DNA of 64,000 nucleotides from CALAED01 sp035765195 (GCA_035765195.1 DASTYC010000020.1:1-64000), one strand, 5' to 3'; positions 47,499 to 56,360 are shown, numbered from the stretch's first letter. Notes: generated from the sequence alone by a model not told the origin. Made by a program: numbers and translations.

Positions 47499-47849
47499 GT
47501 GTCCACAGACGATTGTCTGTTCTGCAAGATCGTGTCCGGCGACGTCCCAGCCAAGATCGTCCGGGACACCGACCGCACGCTGGCCTTTCGGGACATCAAT
47601 CCGCAAGCCCCGACGCATGTCCTGGTGGTGACCAAAGATCATCACCCGCACGTGGCCGCGCTCGCCGCCGCCGACGAGGCGACGCTCGCCGTGCTGCTGA
47701 AGGAGGCGCACGAGGTGGCCGTCGGCGAGGGGATCGCCGACAGCGGATATCGGGTCGTCTTCAATACGGGATCCCAGGCGGGCCAAACGGTCTTCCACGT
47801 CCACGCCCACGTGCTCGGCGGGCGTGGCATGAACTGGCCGCCCGGCTGA
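47499..47849 (+). CDS. Histidine triad (HIT) nucleotide-binding protein
   Basis: This is a 116-residue HINT-type purine nucleoside phosphoramidase. It begins STDDCLFCKIVSGDVPAKIV and carries the triad HVHAHVLGG near the C terminus. The usual substrates are adenosine phosphoramidates. The GTG at 47499 follows GGGAGG by five bases. It precedes phoH, a conserved pairing in actinobacteria. It is divergent from the sigma factor gene. Confidence 0.94.
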   Translation: MSTDDCLFCKIVSGDVPAKIVRDTDRTLAFRDINPQAPTHVLVVTKDHHPHVAALAAADEATLAVLLKEAHEVAVGEGIADSGYRVVFNTGSQAGQTVFHVHAHVLGGRGMNWPPG

Positions 47850-48033
47850 CCGCCGGGCTCGCGCCTCGTTGATCTTCGGGCCTCCCACCATGCGGGCAAC
47901 GCCGATAAGATGAAGGTGGCCGCCGTCGGTCGGGGGCGACCCCATACAGGGGCCGCGGAGACGGTGTCGGATCACCCAAGGCGGGAGCACAGTGCCTATT
48001 CAGGACAGGGGTTAAGGGCCGCAAGGCCGGCAG

Positions 48034-49089
48034 ATGGTCGAGTCAACACGCACCGCACGGAAGGGCACCAGTGCCGCGCGGTCGCAGATCAAGATCGTGG
48101 TGCCGGACGACCACTCGATGGTCGGCCTCCTCGGCTCCCGTGACGAGCTGCTCCACGTTATCGAACGCGCTTTCGACAGCGACATCCACGTCCGCGGCAA
48201 CGAGATCACCGTTACCGGGCCCGAGGTCGAGGTCGAGCTCGTCGCGAAGCTCTTCGAGGAACTCGTCGCACTACTGCGCAGCGGCACGCAGCTCACCCCC
48301 GACGCGGTCGAGCGCAGCCTCGCCATGCTCCGCTCCCAAGTGGCCGAGCGGCCGGCCGAGGTGCTCACGCTCGATGTGCTGTCGGCCCGCGGCCGGACGA
48401 TCCGCCCGAAGACCCTCAACCAAAAGCGCTACGTCGACGCCATCGACAAGCACACGATCGTTTTCGGCATCGGCCCGGCCGGCACGGGCAAGACCTACCT
48501 GGCCATGGCCAAGGCCGTGAAGGCGCTCCAGGACAAGCAGGTCAACCGCATCATCCTCACCCGGCCCGCGGTGGAGGCCGGCGAGCGGCTCGGCTTCCTG
48601 CCCGGCACGCTCTACGAGAAGATCGATCCCTACCTGCGACCGCTCTACGACGCGCTGCACGACATGGTCGACCCCGACTCGATCCCGCGACTGATGAGCG
48701 CGGGCACCATCGAGGTCGCCCCGCTGGCCTACATGCGCGGCCGGACGATCAACGACTCGTTCATCATCCTCGACGAGGCACAGAACACCTCTCCTGAGCA
48801 GATGAAGATGTTCCTGACCAGGCTGGGGTTCGGGTCCAAGGTCGTCGTCACCGGCGACGTCACCCAGGTCGACCTGCCGTCGGGCCAGCGCAGCGGGCTG
48901 CGCGTGGTCCAGGACATCCTCGACGGCATCGACGACATCTACTTCTGCCGACTGACCAGCACCGATGTCGTCCGGCACAAGCTGGTCACCGACATCGTGG
49001 ACGCCTACAACCGCCACGACGCCGCGCGCCGGCCGCAGGAGCTCAAGCAGGGCGCGGCACGCGGATCGGGCAAGCGGGGCCGGCGGTGA
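48034..49089 (+). CDS. phoH: PhoH-family ATPase
   Basis: This 351-residue protein has a P-loop GIGPAGTGKTYLA near residues 147-159, TRPAVEAGERLGFLPG, and the Walker B region FIILDEAQNTSPEQMKMFL. An N-terminal KH-like part (about 20-90, RDELLHVIERAFDSDIHVRG) is typical of PhoH proteins upstream of ybeY. Its role in RNA or rRNA processing is inferred from this conserved pairing. The C-terminal tail is basic (SGKRGRR). ATG 48034. Confidence 0.95.
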   Translation: MVESTRTARKGTSAARSQIKIVVPDDHSMVGLLGSRDELLHVIERAFDSDIHVRGNEITVTGPEVEVELVAKLFEELVALLRSGTQLTPDAVERSLAMLRSQVAERPAEVLTLDVLSARGRTIRPKTLNQKRYVDAIDKHTIVFGIGPAGTGKTYLAMAKAVKALQDKQVNRIILTRPAVEAGERLGFLPGTLYEKIDPYLRPLYDALHDMVDPDSIPRLMSAGTIEVAPLAYMRGRTINDSFIILDEAQNTSPEQMKMFLTRLGFGSKVVVTGDVTQVDLPSGQRSGLRVVQDILDGIDDIYFCRLTSTDVVRHKLVTDIVDAYNRHDAARRPQELKQGAARGSGKRGRR

Positions 49090-49182
49090 CCACGCCGACC
49101 ACGCCGACCATGCCGACCATGGCGACGGCGGAGTCGAGGGCGACCTCGCCGGCCGGCGGGTGCCTCGTCACTGGGGGATGAG
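49090..49182 (+). repeat. Nine-base repeats between phoH and ybeY
   Basis: GACCACGCC twice, GACCATGCC and GACCATGGC follow the phoH stop in a 93-base spacer. No other element is seen. Confidence 0.6.
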
Positions 49183-49662
49183 TTGGGCATCGAGGTACGC
49201 AACGAGTCCGGCGCCAAGGTCGACGAAGCGACCCTGGCCGCGCTCGCCCGCCATGTTCTCGACAGCATGCAGGTGCACCCGCTCGCCGAGCTGTCGCTGC
49301 TGCTCGTCGACCAGGCGGCGATGACCGAGCTGCACGAAAAGTGGATGGAGGAGCCTGGTCCGACCGACGTGCTCGCCTTCCCCATGGACGAGCTGCGCCC
49401 GGGCCAGCCCTCGGCGGGCGTCGACGACGAGGGCGCCGCCGACCCGAGCCTGCTCGGCGATGTCGTGCTGTGTCCCGCGGTCGCCAAGACGCAGGCCAAG
49501 CGCGCCGGGCACAGCACGACCGAAGAGCTGCACCTGCTGTGCACGCACGGGATCTTGCACCTCCTCGGGTACGACCACGCGGAGCCCGAGGAGCACAAGG
49601 AGATGTTCGATTTGCAGGCGCGGCTGTTGGCCGCCTGGCGGGAGAAACACGAGACCCCATGA
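49183..49662 (+). CDS. ybeY: Endoribonuclease YbeY
   Basis: YbeY is a single-strand endoribonuclease acting in 16S rRNA 3' maturation and ribosome quality control. The zinc motif HGILHLLGYDH (HX3HX5H) is near the C terminus, and EKWMEEPGPTDVLAFPMDE is the conserved central region. The length of 159 residues is normal. Translation appears to begin at a TTG (49183) with GGGGGATGAG just upstream; an ATG at 49179 is out of frame. Confidence 0.95.
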   Translation: MGIEVRNESGAKVDEATLAALARHVLDSMQVHPLAELSLLLVDQAAMTELHEKWMEEPGPTDVLAFPMDELRPGQPSAGVDDEGAADPSLLGDVVLCPAVAKTQAKRAGHSTTEELHLLCTHGILHLLGYDHAEPEEHKEMFDLQARLLAAWREKHETP

Positions 49663-49704
49663 CCGCGCGGTCCCGGGGGCGAGTCCGGTGAGCGGGGCGA
49701 GGCG

Positions 49705-51015
49705 ATGAACACCTCGCAAGGCTGGCTCCTCGTCGGAGCGGTGTGCCTGGTGATCGTCGGCGGCCTGTTCGCGTGCGCCGAGACGGCGCTGGCCCGCGTT
49801 TCCCGGGTCACCGTCGAGGAACTGCGCCGCGCCGGACGGCGCGGCGCCAAGCGCCTCGCCGAGGTCGTCGCCGACCCCGCGCGCTACCTCAACCTCGTCC
49901 TGTTCCTGCGGGTCAGCTGCGAGCTCGGCGCCACGGTGATCGTGGCCGATCTGTCGATCGCGTGGCAGGGGGAGACGTGGCGGGCGTACGTCACCGCGGC
50001 CGCGTGCATGATCGTCGTGAGCTACGTGGTCGTGGGCGTCGCGCCGCGCACACTCGGCCGCCAGCACGTCGAGCGCGTCGCGCTCGCCGCCGCCCGGGTG
50101 GTGCACCCGCTGGCCCGGGTGCTCGGCCCGCTGCCCCAGCTGCTCATCCTGCTGGGCAACGCCCTGACGCCCGGCAAGGGCTTCCGGGAAGGGCCGTTCG
50201 CCTCCGAGGCCGAGCTCCGCGACCTCGTCGACCTCGCCGAACAGCGCCGGCTCATCGAGCCGGACGAGCGCGAGATGATCCACTCGGTGTTCGAGCTCGG
50301 CGACACGATCGTCCGGGAGGTCATGGTCCCGCGCACCGACATCGTGTTCATCGAACGGGACAAGACCCTGCACCAGGCGATGTCCCTGGCCCTGCGCAGC
50401 GGCTTTTCGCGGATCCCGGTGGTCGGCGAGAACGAGGACGACGTGGTCGGGATCGCCTACCTCAAGGACATCGTGCGGCGCAGCCACGAATCTCCCGACC
50501 TCGCGTCGGTGGAGCCGGTCGAGCTGATCATGCGCCCGGCGACGTACATCCCGGACAGCAAGCCCATCGACGACCTGCTGCGCGAGATGCAGGCCCGGCA
50601 GACACACCTGGCCATCGTGATCGACGAGTACGGCGGCACGGCGGGGCTCGTCACGATCGAGGACATCCTCGAGGAGATCGTGGGAGAGATCGCCGACGAG
50701 TACGACACCGAGCTGCCTCGCGTCGAGCGGCTGGTCGGCGGGGCCGTGCGCGTCACCTCCCGGCTGCCGGCCGAGGAGCTGGCCGAGCTGTTCGACGTGG
50801 AGATCGAAGCCGAGGACGTCGAGACCGTGGGCGGCCTGCTGGCGCACGCGCTGGGCCGCGTGCCGATCGCCGGTTCGAAGGCCACGATCGCCGGGCTCAC
50901 GCTGACCGCGGAGAGCATCGCGGGACGGCGCAACAAGATCGGCACGGTGCTGGTCGAAAGAGAGCACGCCGAGGCCGACGACAAGGACCCGGCCGAAAGC
51001 TCCGCCGACGCCTGA
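49705..51015 (+). CDS. CNNM/CBS-domain membrane protein (CorC/HlyC-like)
   Basis: This is a 436-residue membrane protein. The N-terminal CNNM domain (about 1-180) begins SQGWLLVGAVCLVIVGGLFACAETAL with three or four helices; two CBS domains follow (MVPRTDIVFIERD and MRPATYIPDSKPI), then the CorC/HlyC C-terminal domain (about 340-425). FASEAELRDLVDLAEQ and EYGGTAGLVTIEDILEEIVG are signatures. Family members affect Mg2+ or Na+ efflux; the annotation 'hemolysin' is historical. Its place between ybeY and era is conserved. Confidence 0.92.
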   Translation: MNTSQGWLLVGAVCLVIVGGLFACAETALARVSRVTVEELRRAGRRGAKRLAEVVADPARYLNLVLFLRVSCELGATVIVADLSIAWQGETWRAYVTAAACMIVVSYVVVGVAPRTLGRQHVERVALAAARVVHPLARVLGPLPQLLILLGNALTPGKGFREGPFASEAELRDLVDLAEQRRLIEPDEREMIHSVFELGDTIVREVMVPRTDIVFIERDKTLHQAMSLALRSGFSRIPVVGENEDDVVGIAYLKDIVRRSHESPDLASVEPVELIMRPATYIPDSKPIDDLLREMQARQTHLAIVIDEYGGTAGLVTIEDILEEIVGEIADEYDTELPRVERLVGGAVRVTSRLPAEELAELFDVEIEAEDVETVGGLLAHALGRVPIAGSKATIAGLTLTAESIAGRRNKIGTVLVEREHAEADDKDPAESSADA

Positions 51016-51124
51016 CCGCGATGCCTGAGGGCCGCGTCGATAGGCTGACCCGGGCCGCCCAGGACCGCCGCGGCGGCCGGTCGGCGGAGACAAACGGAGA
51101 CAAACGGAGACGACGGAGACATCA

Positions 51125-51454
51125 GTGGCCGAGCCGGAGCCCGAGGACCTGAAGATCATCACCCTGGCCCGGTCGGCGCGCGCTCGCGCGGAGGCAGCCG
51201 AGGGCGCCGCCGTACGGGACGAGACCGGCCGGACATACGCGGCGGCGACCGTCGAACTCCCGTCGCTGCGGCTGTCGGCGCTCCAGGTCGCCGTGGCGAT
51301 GGCCTACTCCAGCGGCGCGAGAGAGCTCGCGGCCGCCGCGGTGGTGACCGCGACCGAGCCGGAGGCCGCCGGCATCGCCGCCGTACGGGACCTGGGCGCC
51401 ACGGCGCCGATCCTGGTGGCCGGGCTCGACGGCGCGATCACCGCGACCCGCTGA
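51125..51454 (+). CDS. Degenerate cytidine deaminase-like protein
   Basis: This 109-residue protein occupies the place where actinobacteria encode a cytidine deaminase-like protein between the CBS gene and era. The fold-like pattern is visible (AAATVELPSLRLSALQVAVA and ELAAAAVVTATEPE) but it lacks the zinc-binding CAE or HAE and PCXXC motifs of active cytidine deaminases. It is therefore probably inactive as a deaminase and may be structural or regulatory. GTG start at 51125, with repeated GGAGACAAAC motifs upstream. Confidence 0.75.
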   Translation: MAEPEPEDLKIITLARSARARAEAAEGAAVRDETGRTYAAATVELPSLRLSALQVAVAMAYSSGARELAAAAVVTATEPEAAGIAAVRDLGATAPILVAGLDGAITATR

Positions 51455-51520
51455 GCACGCGCGGATCGCGGATGGGCCACGGTGGATCGTCGAGGCGGCC
51501 GGGTAGGCGAGAATTGGCCC

Positions 51521-52534
51521 GTGACGTCCCCCTCTGACGGCCCCGCCGACGATCGTCCCGCCGAGTTCGCGCCGGGCGGCGCCTTCTCCTACCGAGAGGG
51601 CTTCCGCTCCGGGTTCGCCTGCTTCGTCGGCCGGCCCAACGTGGGCAAGTCCACGCTCATGAACGCGCTGGTCGGCACGAAGGTGGCGATCACCAGCAGC
51701 CGTCCGCAGACGACTCGCCGCGCCATCAGGGGCATCGTGCACCGCCCGGACGCGCAACTGATCATCGTGGACACTCCCGGCCTGCACAGGCCGCGCACCC
51801 TGCTCGGCGAGCGGCTCGACAGCCTCGCCCGCTCCACGCTCACCGAGGTCGACGTCATCGGCTTTTGCGTGCCGGCCAACGAACCCGTCGGTCCCGGCGA
51901 CAGGTTCATCGCGCGAGAGCTCGACCGGGTGCGGCAGACGCCCGTCGTGGCCATCGTGACCAAGGCCGACCTCGCCGGCAGGAAGCAGCTCGCCGACCGG
52001 TTGCTCGAGGTCGGCGAGCTGGCCGAATGGGCCGACATCGTGCCGGTGTCCGCGGTGGGCAGGCCGAAGGAGGAGGCGCGCGGCGCCGCCGCCGACGGGC
52101 CGGGCTTCCAACTCGACGTCGTGGCCGACCTGCTCATCGCCAGGCTGCCGGAGGGCATGCCGCTGTATCCCGAGGGTGAGCTCACCGACGAGCCCGAGCA
52201 GATCCTCGCCGCCGAGCTGATCCGCGAGGCCGCGCTGGAGGGCGTACGCGACGAGTTGCCGCACTCGATCGCCGTCGTCGTCGAGGAGATGGGCCCGCGA
52301 GCCGGTCGCGACGACCTGATCGACGTCTATGCGCGGCTGTTCGTCGAACGGCCCAGCCAGAAGGCCATCGTCATCGGGGCCAAGGGCACCCGCCTCAAAG
52401 ACGTCGGCACCCGGGCGCGCAAGCAGATCGAGGCGCTGCTCGGCGCGCGAGTCTTCCTCGACCTGAGGGTGAAGGTCGCCAAGGACTGGCAGCGCGATCC
52501 CAAGCAGCTGCGGCGGCTCGGCTTCTACGACTGA
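51521..52534 (+). CDS. era: GTPase Era
   Basis: Era binds the 3' end of 16S rRNA in 30S maturation. The protein has 337 residues. G1 is GRPNVGKST (about residues 37-45), G2/G3 TRRAIRGIVHRPDAQLIIVDTPG-like, G4 TKAD and the C-terminal KH domain with VIGAKGTRLKDVGTRARKQI. The start is the GTG at 51521; a longer frame is open to 51482. A poorly conserved acidic N-terminal segment precedes the G domain. Confidence 0.96.
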   Translation: MTSPSDGPADDRPAEFAPGGAFSYREGFRSGFACFVGRPNVGKSTLMNALVGTKVAITSSRPQTTRRAIRGIVHRPDAQLIIVDTPGLHRPRTLLGERLDSLARSTLTEVDVIGFCVPANEPVGPGDRFIARELDRVRQTPVVAIVTKADLAGRKQLADRLLEVGELAEWADIVPVSAVGRPKEEARGAAADGPGFQLDVVADLLIARLPEGMPLYPEGELTDEPEQILAAELIREAALEGVRDELPHSIAVVVEEMGPRAGRDDLIDVYARLFVERPSQKAIVIGAKGTRLKDVGTRARKQIEALLGARVFLDLRVKVAKDWQRDPKQLRRLGFYD

Positions 52535-52688
52535 GGCCCCCGCCGGCGGCGCGTTCCGGCGGGCGGTGGGCCGGCGGCGCCAATGAACGGCGCGGGCGCC
52601 GATCTCGGCAATCCCCTCCCGCCGAACCCGCTACTGCCGCGAGATCGGTACCTTGGCGTGGGAGGTCCGTTTTGGGAGGGGAGCACCG

Positions 52689-53300
52689 GTGTTGCTGGTT
52701 TTCGGGCTATCGGCGTTCTTCCGCACGGTCGGTGAGGGTGTGTTCCATTGCCAGGCCTGCGGCGGAGACCGAGGCTATCGCCGCCGGATCGGCCGGCGCT
52801 GGTTCACGCTTTTCTTCCTGCCCGTGATCCCGCTCGACCGGCTCGGCGAGGTCGTGGAATGCCGCGTCTGCCGGACCCGCTACCGGCCGGCCGTCCTGCG
52901 GCTCCCCACCGCCGAGCAGCTGGCCGCCGCCCTCCCCGCGGCCATGCGCGCCGCCGCCGCGCTCGTGCTGCGCGCCGGCGTCGAGGGCGACGAGGCCGCG
53001 CGCGGCCGCGCCGTCGAGGCGATCAAGGGATACGGCGAGGAGCACTACGACGACGACGCCCTCGAGGGAGACCTCGGGATGCCGGCGCCGTTCCTCGCCG
53101 AGGAGATCGCCACGGCCGGAGCCCAACTGGCCGTCGAGGCCAAGGAGTGGTTCTTGGCCCAGGCGGTCAGGATCGGGCTGGCGGACGGGCCGCTGAGCGA
53201 GCGGGAACGCCAGACCCTCCACGAGGTCGCCGGTCACCTCGGCATGACGCAGGCGCACGCGCTCGGCGTGATCGCGCTGACCGAGGGAGCCGCCCGGTGA
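52689..53300 (+). CDS. Zinc-ribbon and TerB-domain protein
   Basis: This 203-residue protein begins VLLVFGLSAFFRTVGEGVF with a short hydrophobic segment, followed by a zinc ribbon (CQACGGD and CRVCRTRY) that flanks WFTLFFLPVIPL. A helical TerB-like domain (about 95-203, LADGPLSERERQTLHEVAGH) follows. Proteins of this architecture occur in actinobacteria without proven function. The GTG at 52689 has GGGAGGGGAG upstream. The stop overlaps the GTG of the next gene (GTGA). Confidence 0.85.
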   Translation: MLLVFGLSAFFRTVGEGVFHCQACGGDRGYRRRIGRRWFTLFFLPVIPLDRLGEVVECRVCRTRYRPAVLRLPTAEQLAAALPAAMRAAAALVLRAGVEGDEAARGRAVEAIKGYGEEHYDDDALEGDLGMPAPFLAEEIATAGAQLAVEAKEWFLAQAVRIGLADGPLSERERQTLHEVAGHLGMTQAHALGVIALTEGAAR

Positions 53301-54058
53301 ACGCCGGGACGGCACTCGTGCGCGCTCCGGGCCCCCGGCTGGCGGACGGCATCGTCACGCACATCGCGCGCCGGCCGGTCGACGCCGCCCGCGCCCGGCG
53401 CCAGCACGAGGACTACGTCGCCGAGATCGCGGCGGCGGGCTGGCGGATCCGGCGGCTGCCGCCCGCCGACGATCAACCGGACGCGGTCTTCGTCGAGGAC
53501 ACGGTCGTGGTCTGCGACGGCCTCGCCGTGCTGACGCGCCCCGGCGCGCCAGAGCGGCGGGCCGAGGTGCCCGGCGCCGAGAAGGCGGTACGGGAGCTGG
53601 GCTTGGAGCTCGCCCGAATCGATGCCCCCGGGACGCTGGACGGCGGGGACGTGCTCCAGGCCGGCGACACGGTCTACGTGGGCCGCACGAGCCGTACGAA
53701 CGAAGACGCCTTCTGCCAGTTGGCCCGCCTGCTCGGCGCGCTCGGCCGCCGCGTCGTATCCGTTCCGGTGACCGGCTGCCTGCACCTGAAGTCCGCGATG
53801 ACCGCGCTGCCGGACGGGACGTTGATCGGGCTGCCGGACCGGGTCGACACCTCGGTGCTGCCCGGCCTGCGCGTGGCCCCCGAGCCGGCCGGCGCCCACG
53901 TGCTGCCGATCGGCGGCGATCAGGTGCTGCTCGCGGCCTCGGCGCCCCGGACGGCCGAACGCCTGGCGGCCGAGGGATACGATGTCAAGACCGTCGACAT
54001 CGGCGAGTTCGAGGCCCGCGAAGGCTGCGTGACCTGCCTGAGCGTCCTCATCGCCTGA
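53297..54058 (+). CDS. Dimethylargininase (DDAH) / amidinotransferase-fold hydrolase
   Basis: This 253-residue protein of the pentein superfamily would hydrolyse Nω,Nω-dimethyl-arginine to citrulline and dimethylamine. The catalytic residues expected for DDAH are present: Glu in DAVFVEDTVVV, His in GCLHLKSAM, and the nucleophile Cys in REGCVTCLSVLIA. TLDGGDVLQAG is the conserved substrate loop. It is translationally coupled to the TerB-domain gene by a GTGA overlap. An arginine deiminase-related function with another guanidine substrate is possible. Confidence 0.87.
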   Translation: MNAGTALVRAPGPRLADGIVTHIARRPVDAARARRQHEDYVAEIAAAGWRIRRLPPADDQPDAVFVEDTVVVCDGLAVLTRPGAPERRAEVPGAEKAVRELGLELARIDAPGTLDGGDVLQAGDTVYVGRTSRTNEDAFCQLARLLGALGRRVVSVPVTGCLHLKSAMTALPDGTLIGLPDRVDTSVLPGLRVAPEPAGAHVLPIGGDQVLLAASAPRTAERLAAEGYDVKTVDIGEFEAREGCVTCLSVLIA

Positions 54059-54098
54059 CTTCGCGGCGCGCCGGCCGTCTCAGCCAGTGGACGCCAAC

Positions 54099-54127
54099 CT
54101 GATATCGATGGGGAGTTCTGTTACCGT
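54099..54127 (+). promoter_or_regulatory. Promoter of the leuL-leuA leader
   Basis: CTGATA (54099-54104, 4 of 6 to TTGACA) is separated by 17 bases from TACCGT (54122-54127). Seven bases after TACCGT comes a GTG that opens the Leu-rich leader peptide, the typical spacing of a leaderless actinobacterial transcript. Confidence 0.55.
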
Positions 54128-54134
54128 ACGAGAC

Positions 54135-54179
54135 GTGCCGGGTCTGCTGCTTCTTAGTGGCCGCGGCGAGGGCCTGTAA
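54135..54179 (+). CDS. leuL: leuA leader peptide LeuL
   Basis: This 14-codon frame reads V(M)-P-G-L-L-L-L-S-G-R-G-E-G-L-stop. Four consecutive Leu codons in a short frame just upstream of leuA are the hallmark of ribosome-mediated attenuation sensing charged leucyl-tRNA; such leaders are known before leuA in actinobacteria. I prefer the GTG at 54135 because it lies seven bases after a TACCGT -10 box and would be leaderless. An in-frame ATG at 54108 would give 23 residues, but no ribosome binding site precedes it. Confidence 0.78.
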   Translation: MPGLLLLSGRGEGL

Positions 54180-54227
54180 CAGGTCGGCTCCCTCGTCGCG
54201 GAGCTGCGACGTGACCGTCGGCCGCAG
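54161..54227 (+). promoter_or_regulatory. leuA attenuator hairpins
   Basis: CCGCGGCGAGGG (54161-54172) overlaps the end of leuL and pairs with CCCTCGTCGCGG (54190-54201), with one G-T pair. A second hairpin (CTGCG 54204-54208 with CGCAG 54223-54227) follows, and CCTG-TAA-CAGG surrounds the leuL stop. Ribosome position on the Leu codons could choose between structures. Which one terminates or blocks initiation cannot be told from sequence alone. Confidence 0.6.
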
Positions 54228-54254
54228 ACGCCCGAGCACAGGAGCCGATTTCGC

Positions 54255-55964
54255 ATGATCCCCCAGCAGCGCCCCAGTGGCATGCCGTTCCATCGTTACC
54301 GCGCGTTCAAGCCCGTCGACCTGCCCGACCGCCGATGGCCCGATCATGCCATCACCAAGGCGCCGCGGTGGCTGTCCACCGACCTGCGCGACGGCAACCA
54401 GGCGCTGATCGACCCGATGAGCCCGGCGCGCAAGCTGAAGATGTTCGAGCTGCTCGTCCGCATGGGCTACAAGGAGATCGAGGTCGGGTTCCCCTCGTCC
54501 GGCCAGACCGACTTCGACTTCGTCCGGCAGCTGATCGAAGAGGACCGAGTCCCCGACGACGTACGGATCTCGGTGCTCACCCAGGCCCGCGAGGAGCTGA
54601 TCGAGCGGACCGTCCAGTCGCTGGTCGGCGCGCGCAACGCCAGCGTCCACATGTACAACGCGACGTCCCCCGAGTTCCGTGAGGTCGTGTTCGGCGTGGA
54701 CCGCGAGGAGTGCAAGGCGATCGCCGTGCACGGCACCGAGGCCGTCATCAAGTACGCCGACCAGTACCTCGGCGACCCGGGCTTCGGCTACGAATACTCA
54801 CCCGAGATCTTCATGGACACCGAGCTCGACTTCGCCCTCGAGGTCAGCGAGGCGGTCATGGACGTGTGGCAGCCCGGCCCCGGACGCGAGATCATCCTCA
54901 ACTTCCCGTGCACGGTCGAGCGCTCGACGCCCAACGTCTACGCCGACCAGATCGAGTGGATGAGCCGCAACCTGACGCGGCGCGAGCACGTCGCCCTGTC
55001 CGTGCACACCCACAACGACCGGGGCACCGCGGTCGCCGACGCCGAGCTCGCGATGATGGCGGGCGCCGACCGCATCGAGGGCTGCCTGTTCGGCAACGGC
55101 GAGCGCACCGGCAACGTCTGCCTCGTGACCCTGGGGCTGAACCTCTTCTCGCAAGGCATCGACCCGCAGATCGACTTCTCCGACATCGACGAGATCCGCC
55201 GCACGGTCGAGTACTGCAACCAGCTGCCGGTGCCCGAGCGGCACCCGTACGCGGGCGACCTCGTCTACACCGCCTTCTCCGGCTCGCATCAGGACGCCAT
55301 CAAGAAGGGCTTCGACGCGCTGGAGCGCCGGGCCGCCGAGGCCGGCGTCCCGGTCGGCGACTTCCCCTGGGGCGTGCCGTACCTGCCGGTCGACCCGAAG
55401 GACGTTGGCCGCACGTACGAGGCCGTGATCCGGGTCAACAGCCAGTCCGGCAAGGGCGGCGTGGCCTACATCATGAAGAGCGAGCACTCGCTCGACCTGC
55501 CGCGCCGGCTGCAGATCGAGTTCTCGCGCGTCGTGCAGGACCACACCGACTCCGATGGCGGCGAGGTCACCGCCGACCGGATGTGGGAGATCTTCAGCGC
55601 CGAGTACCTCGCCCCCGGCCCGCGCGCCGGACTGCTGGCCCACCGCACGTCCTCGAAGGTCGACGAGAAGGACGCGCTCAACGTCGACGTGCGGATCGAC
55701 GGCGAGATCCGCGAGATCGAGGGCATCGGCAACGGCCCGATCTCGGCGTTCTGCGACGCGCTGGGATCGGTCGGCATCACCGTACGGGTGCTCGACTACC
55801 ACGAGCACGCGCTCAGCGCGGGCAGCGATGCCAAGGCGGCCGCCTACGTCGAATGCCAGGTCGGCGACAAGGCGCTGTGGGGGGTCGGCATCGACGGCAA
55901 CACCATCTCCGCCTCGCTCAAGGCCGTCTTGTCGGCGATCAACCGCGCCGCCCGCGGCGGCTGA
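54255..55964 (+). CDS. leuA: 2-isopropylmalate synthase LeuA
   Basis: LeuA condenses 2-oxoisovalerate with acetyl-CoA, the first committed step to leucine. The protein has 569 residues, the long LeuA type 2 form. Catalytic and metal residues lie in LSTDLRDGNQALIDPM and SVHTHNDRGTA, and GNGERTGNVCLVTLGLNL is a family signature. The C-terminal regulatory domain (about 440-569) gives feedback inhibition by leucine. The ATG at 54255 is preceded by AGGAG. It is controlled by the leader peptide upstream. Confidence 0.97.
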   Translation: MIPQQRPSGMPFHRYRAFKPVDLPDRRWPDHAITKAPRWLSTDLRDGNQALIDPMSPARKLKMFELLVRMGYKEIEVGFPSSGQTDFDFVRQLIEEDRVPDDVRISVLTQAREELIERTVQSLVGARNASVHMYNATSPEFREVVFGVDREECKAIAVHGTEAVIKYADQYLGDPGFGYEYSPEIFMDTELDFALEVSEAVMDVWQPGPGREIILNFPCTVERSTPNVYADQIEWMSRNLTRREHVALSVHTHNDRGTAVADAELAMMAGADRIEGCLFGNGERTGNVCLVTLGLNLFSQGIDPQIDFSDIDEIRRTVEYCNQLPVPERHPYAGDLVYTAFSGSHQDAIKKGFDALERRAAEAGVPVGDFPWGVPYLPVDPKDVGRTYEAVIRVNSQSGKGGVAYIMKSEHSLDLPRRLQIEFSRVVQDHTDSDGGEVTADRMWEIFSAEYLAPGPRAGLLAHRTSSKVDEKDALNVDVRIDGEIREIEGIGNGPISAFCDALGSVGITVRVLDYHEHALSAGSDAKAAAYVECQVGDKALWGVGIDGNTISASLKAVLSAINRAARGG

Positions 55965-55988
55965 GCGCCGCCGCTCGGCCGCGGGCGG

Positions 55989-56237
55989 TCAGCGCAGGAC
56001 GTGGCGAACCAGGTCGCGGAGGGGGCCGGTGAGCATGCTCTCGCCGGCCTCGACCGTGGTGTCCCCGATGGTGATCTCGTAGCCGAACTGGTCGGGGACC
56101 GGGGTCGGCTTGGCCGGCAGGGCGGTCAGATCGACCTGGTCCACGAGGTGGCGCAGCACGGGGTCGCCGGTCGTGTCGCCCTCGCCGCGACGTTCCAGCC
56201 CGGCGAACCCGCCACTGCGTACGACGATGACTTTCAC
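55989..56237 (-). CDS. Emfourin-type protease inhibitor
   Basis: This 82-residue protein begins KVIVVRSGGFAGLERRGEGD, and includes FGYEITIGDTTVEAGES, the pattern of emfourin inhibitors of protealysin-like M4 proteases. It is encoded 123 bases downstream of, and on the same strand as, an M4 protease lacking a signal peptide, the usual genetic pairing. The GTG start has GGGAGGA four bases upstream. It probably stays in the cytoplasm and blocks the protease there. Confidence 0.87.
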   Translation of the reverse strand: MKVIVVRSGGFAGLERRGEGDTTGDPVLRHLVDQVDLTALPAKPTPVPDQFGYEITIGDTTVEAGESMLTGPLRDLVRHVLR

Positions 56238-56360
56238 CGTTCCTCCCGCTCGGCCCTCGACGGGCGTTCACGGTAACGGCCTTCCCCGCGCGGACTGGCG
56301 CTACCCGCCGCGGCGGAGCGCGTCGAGAGCCTCATCCCCCCAAATGCCGCGAGGAGCGGC

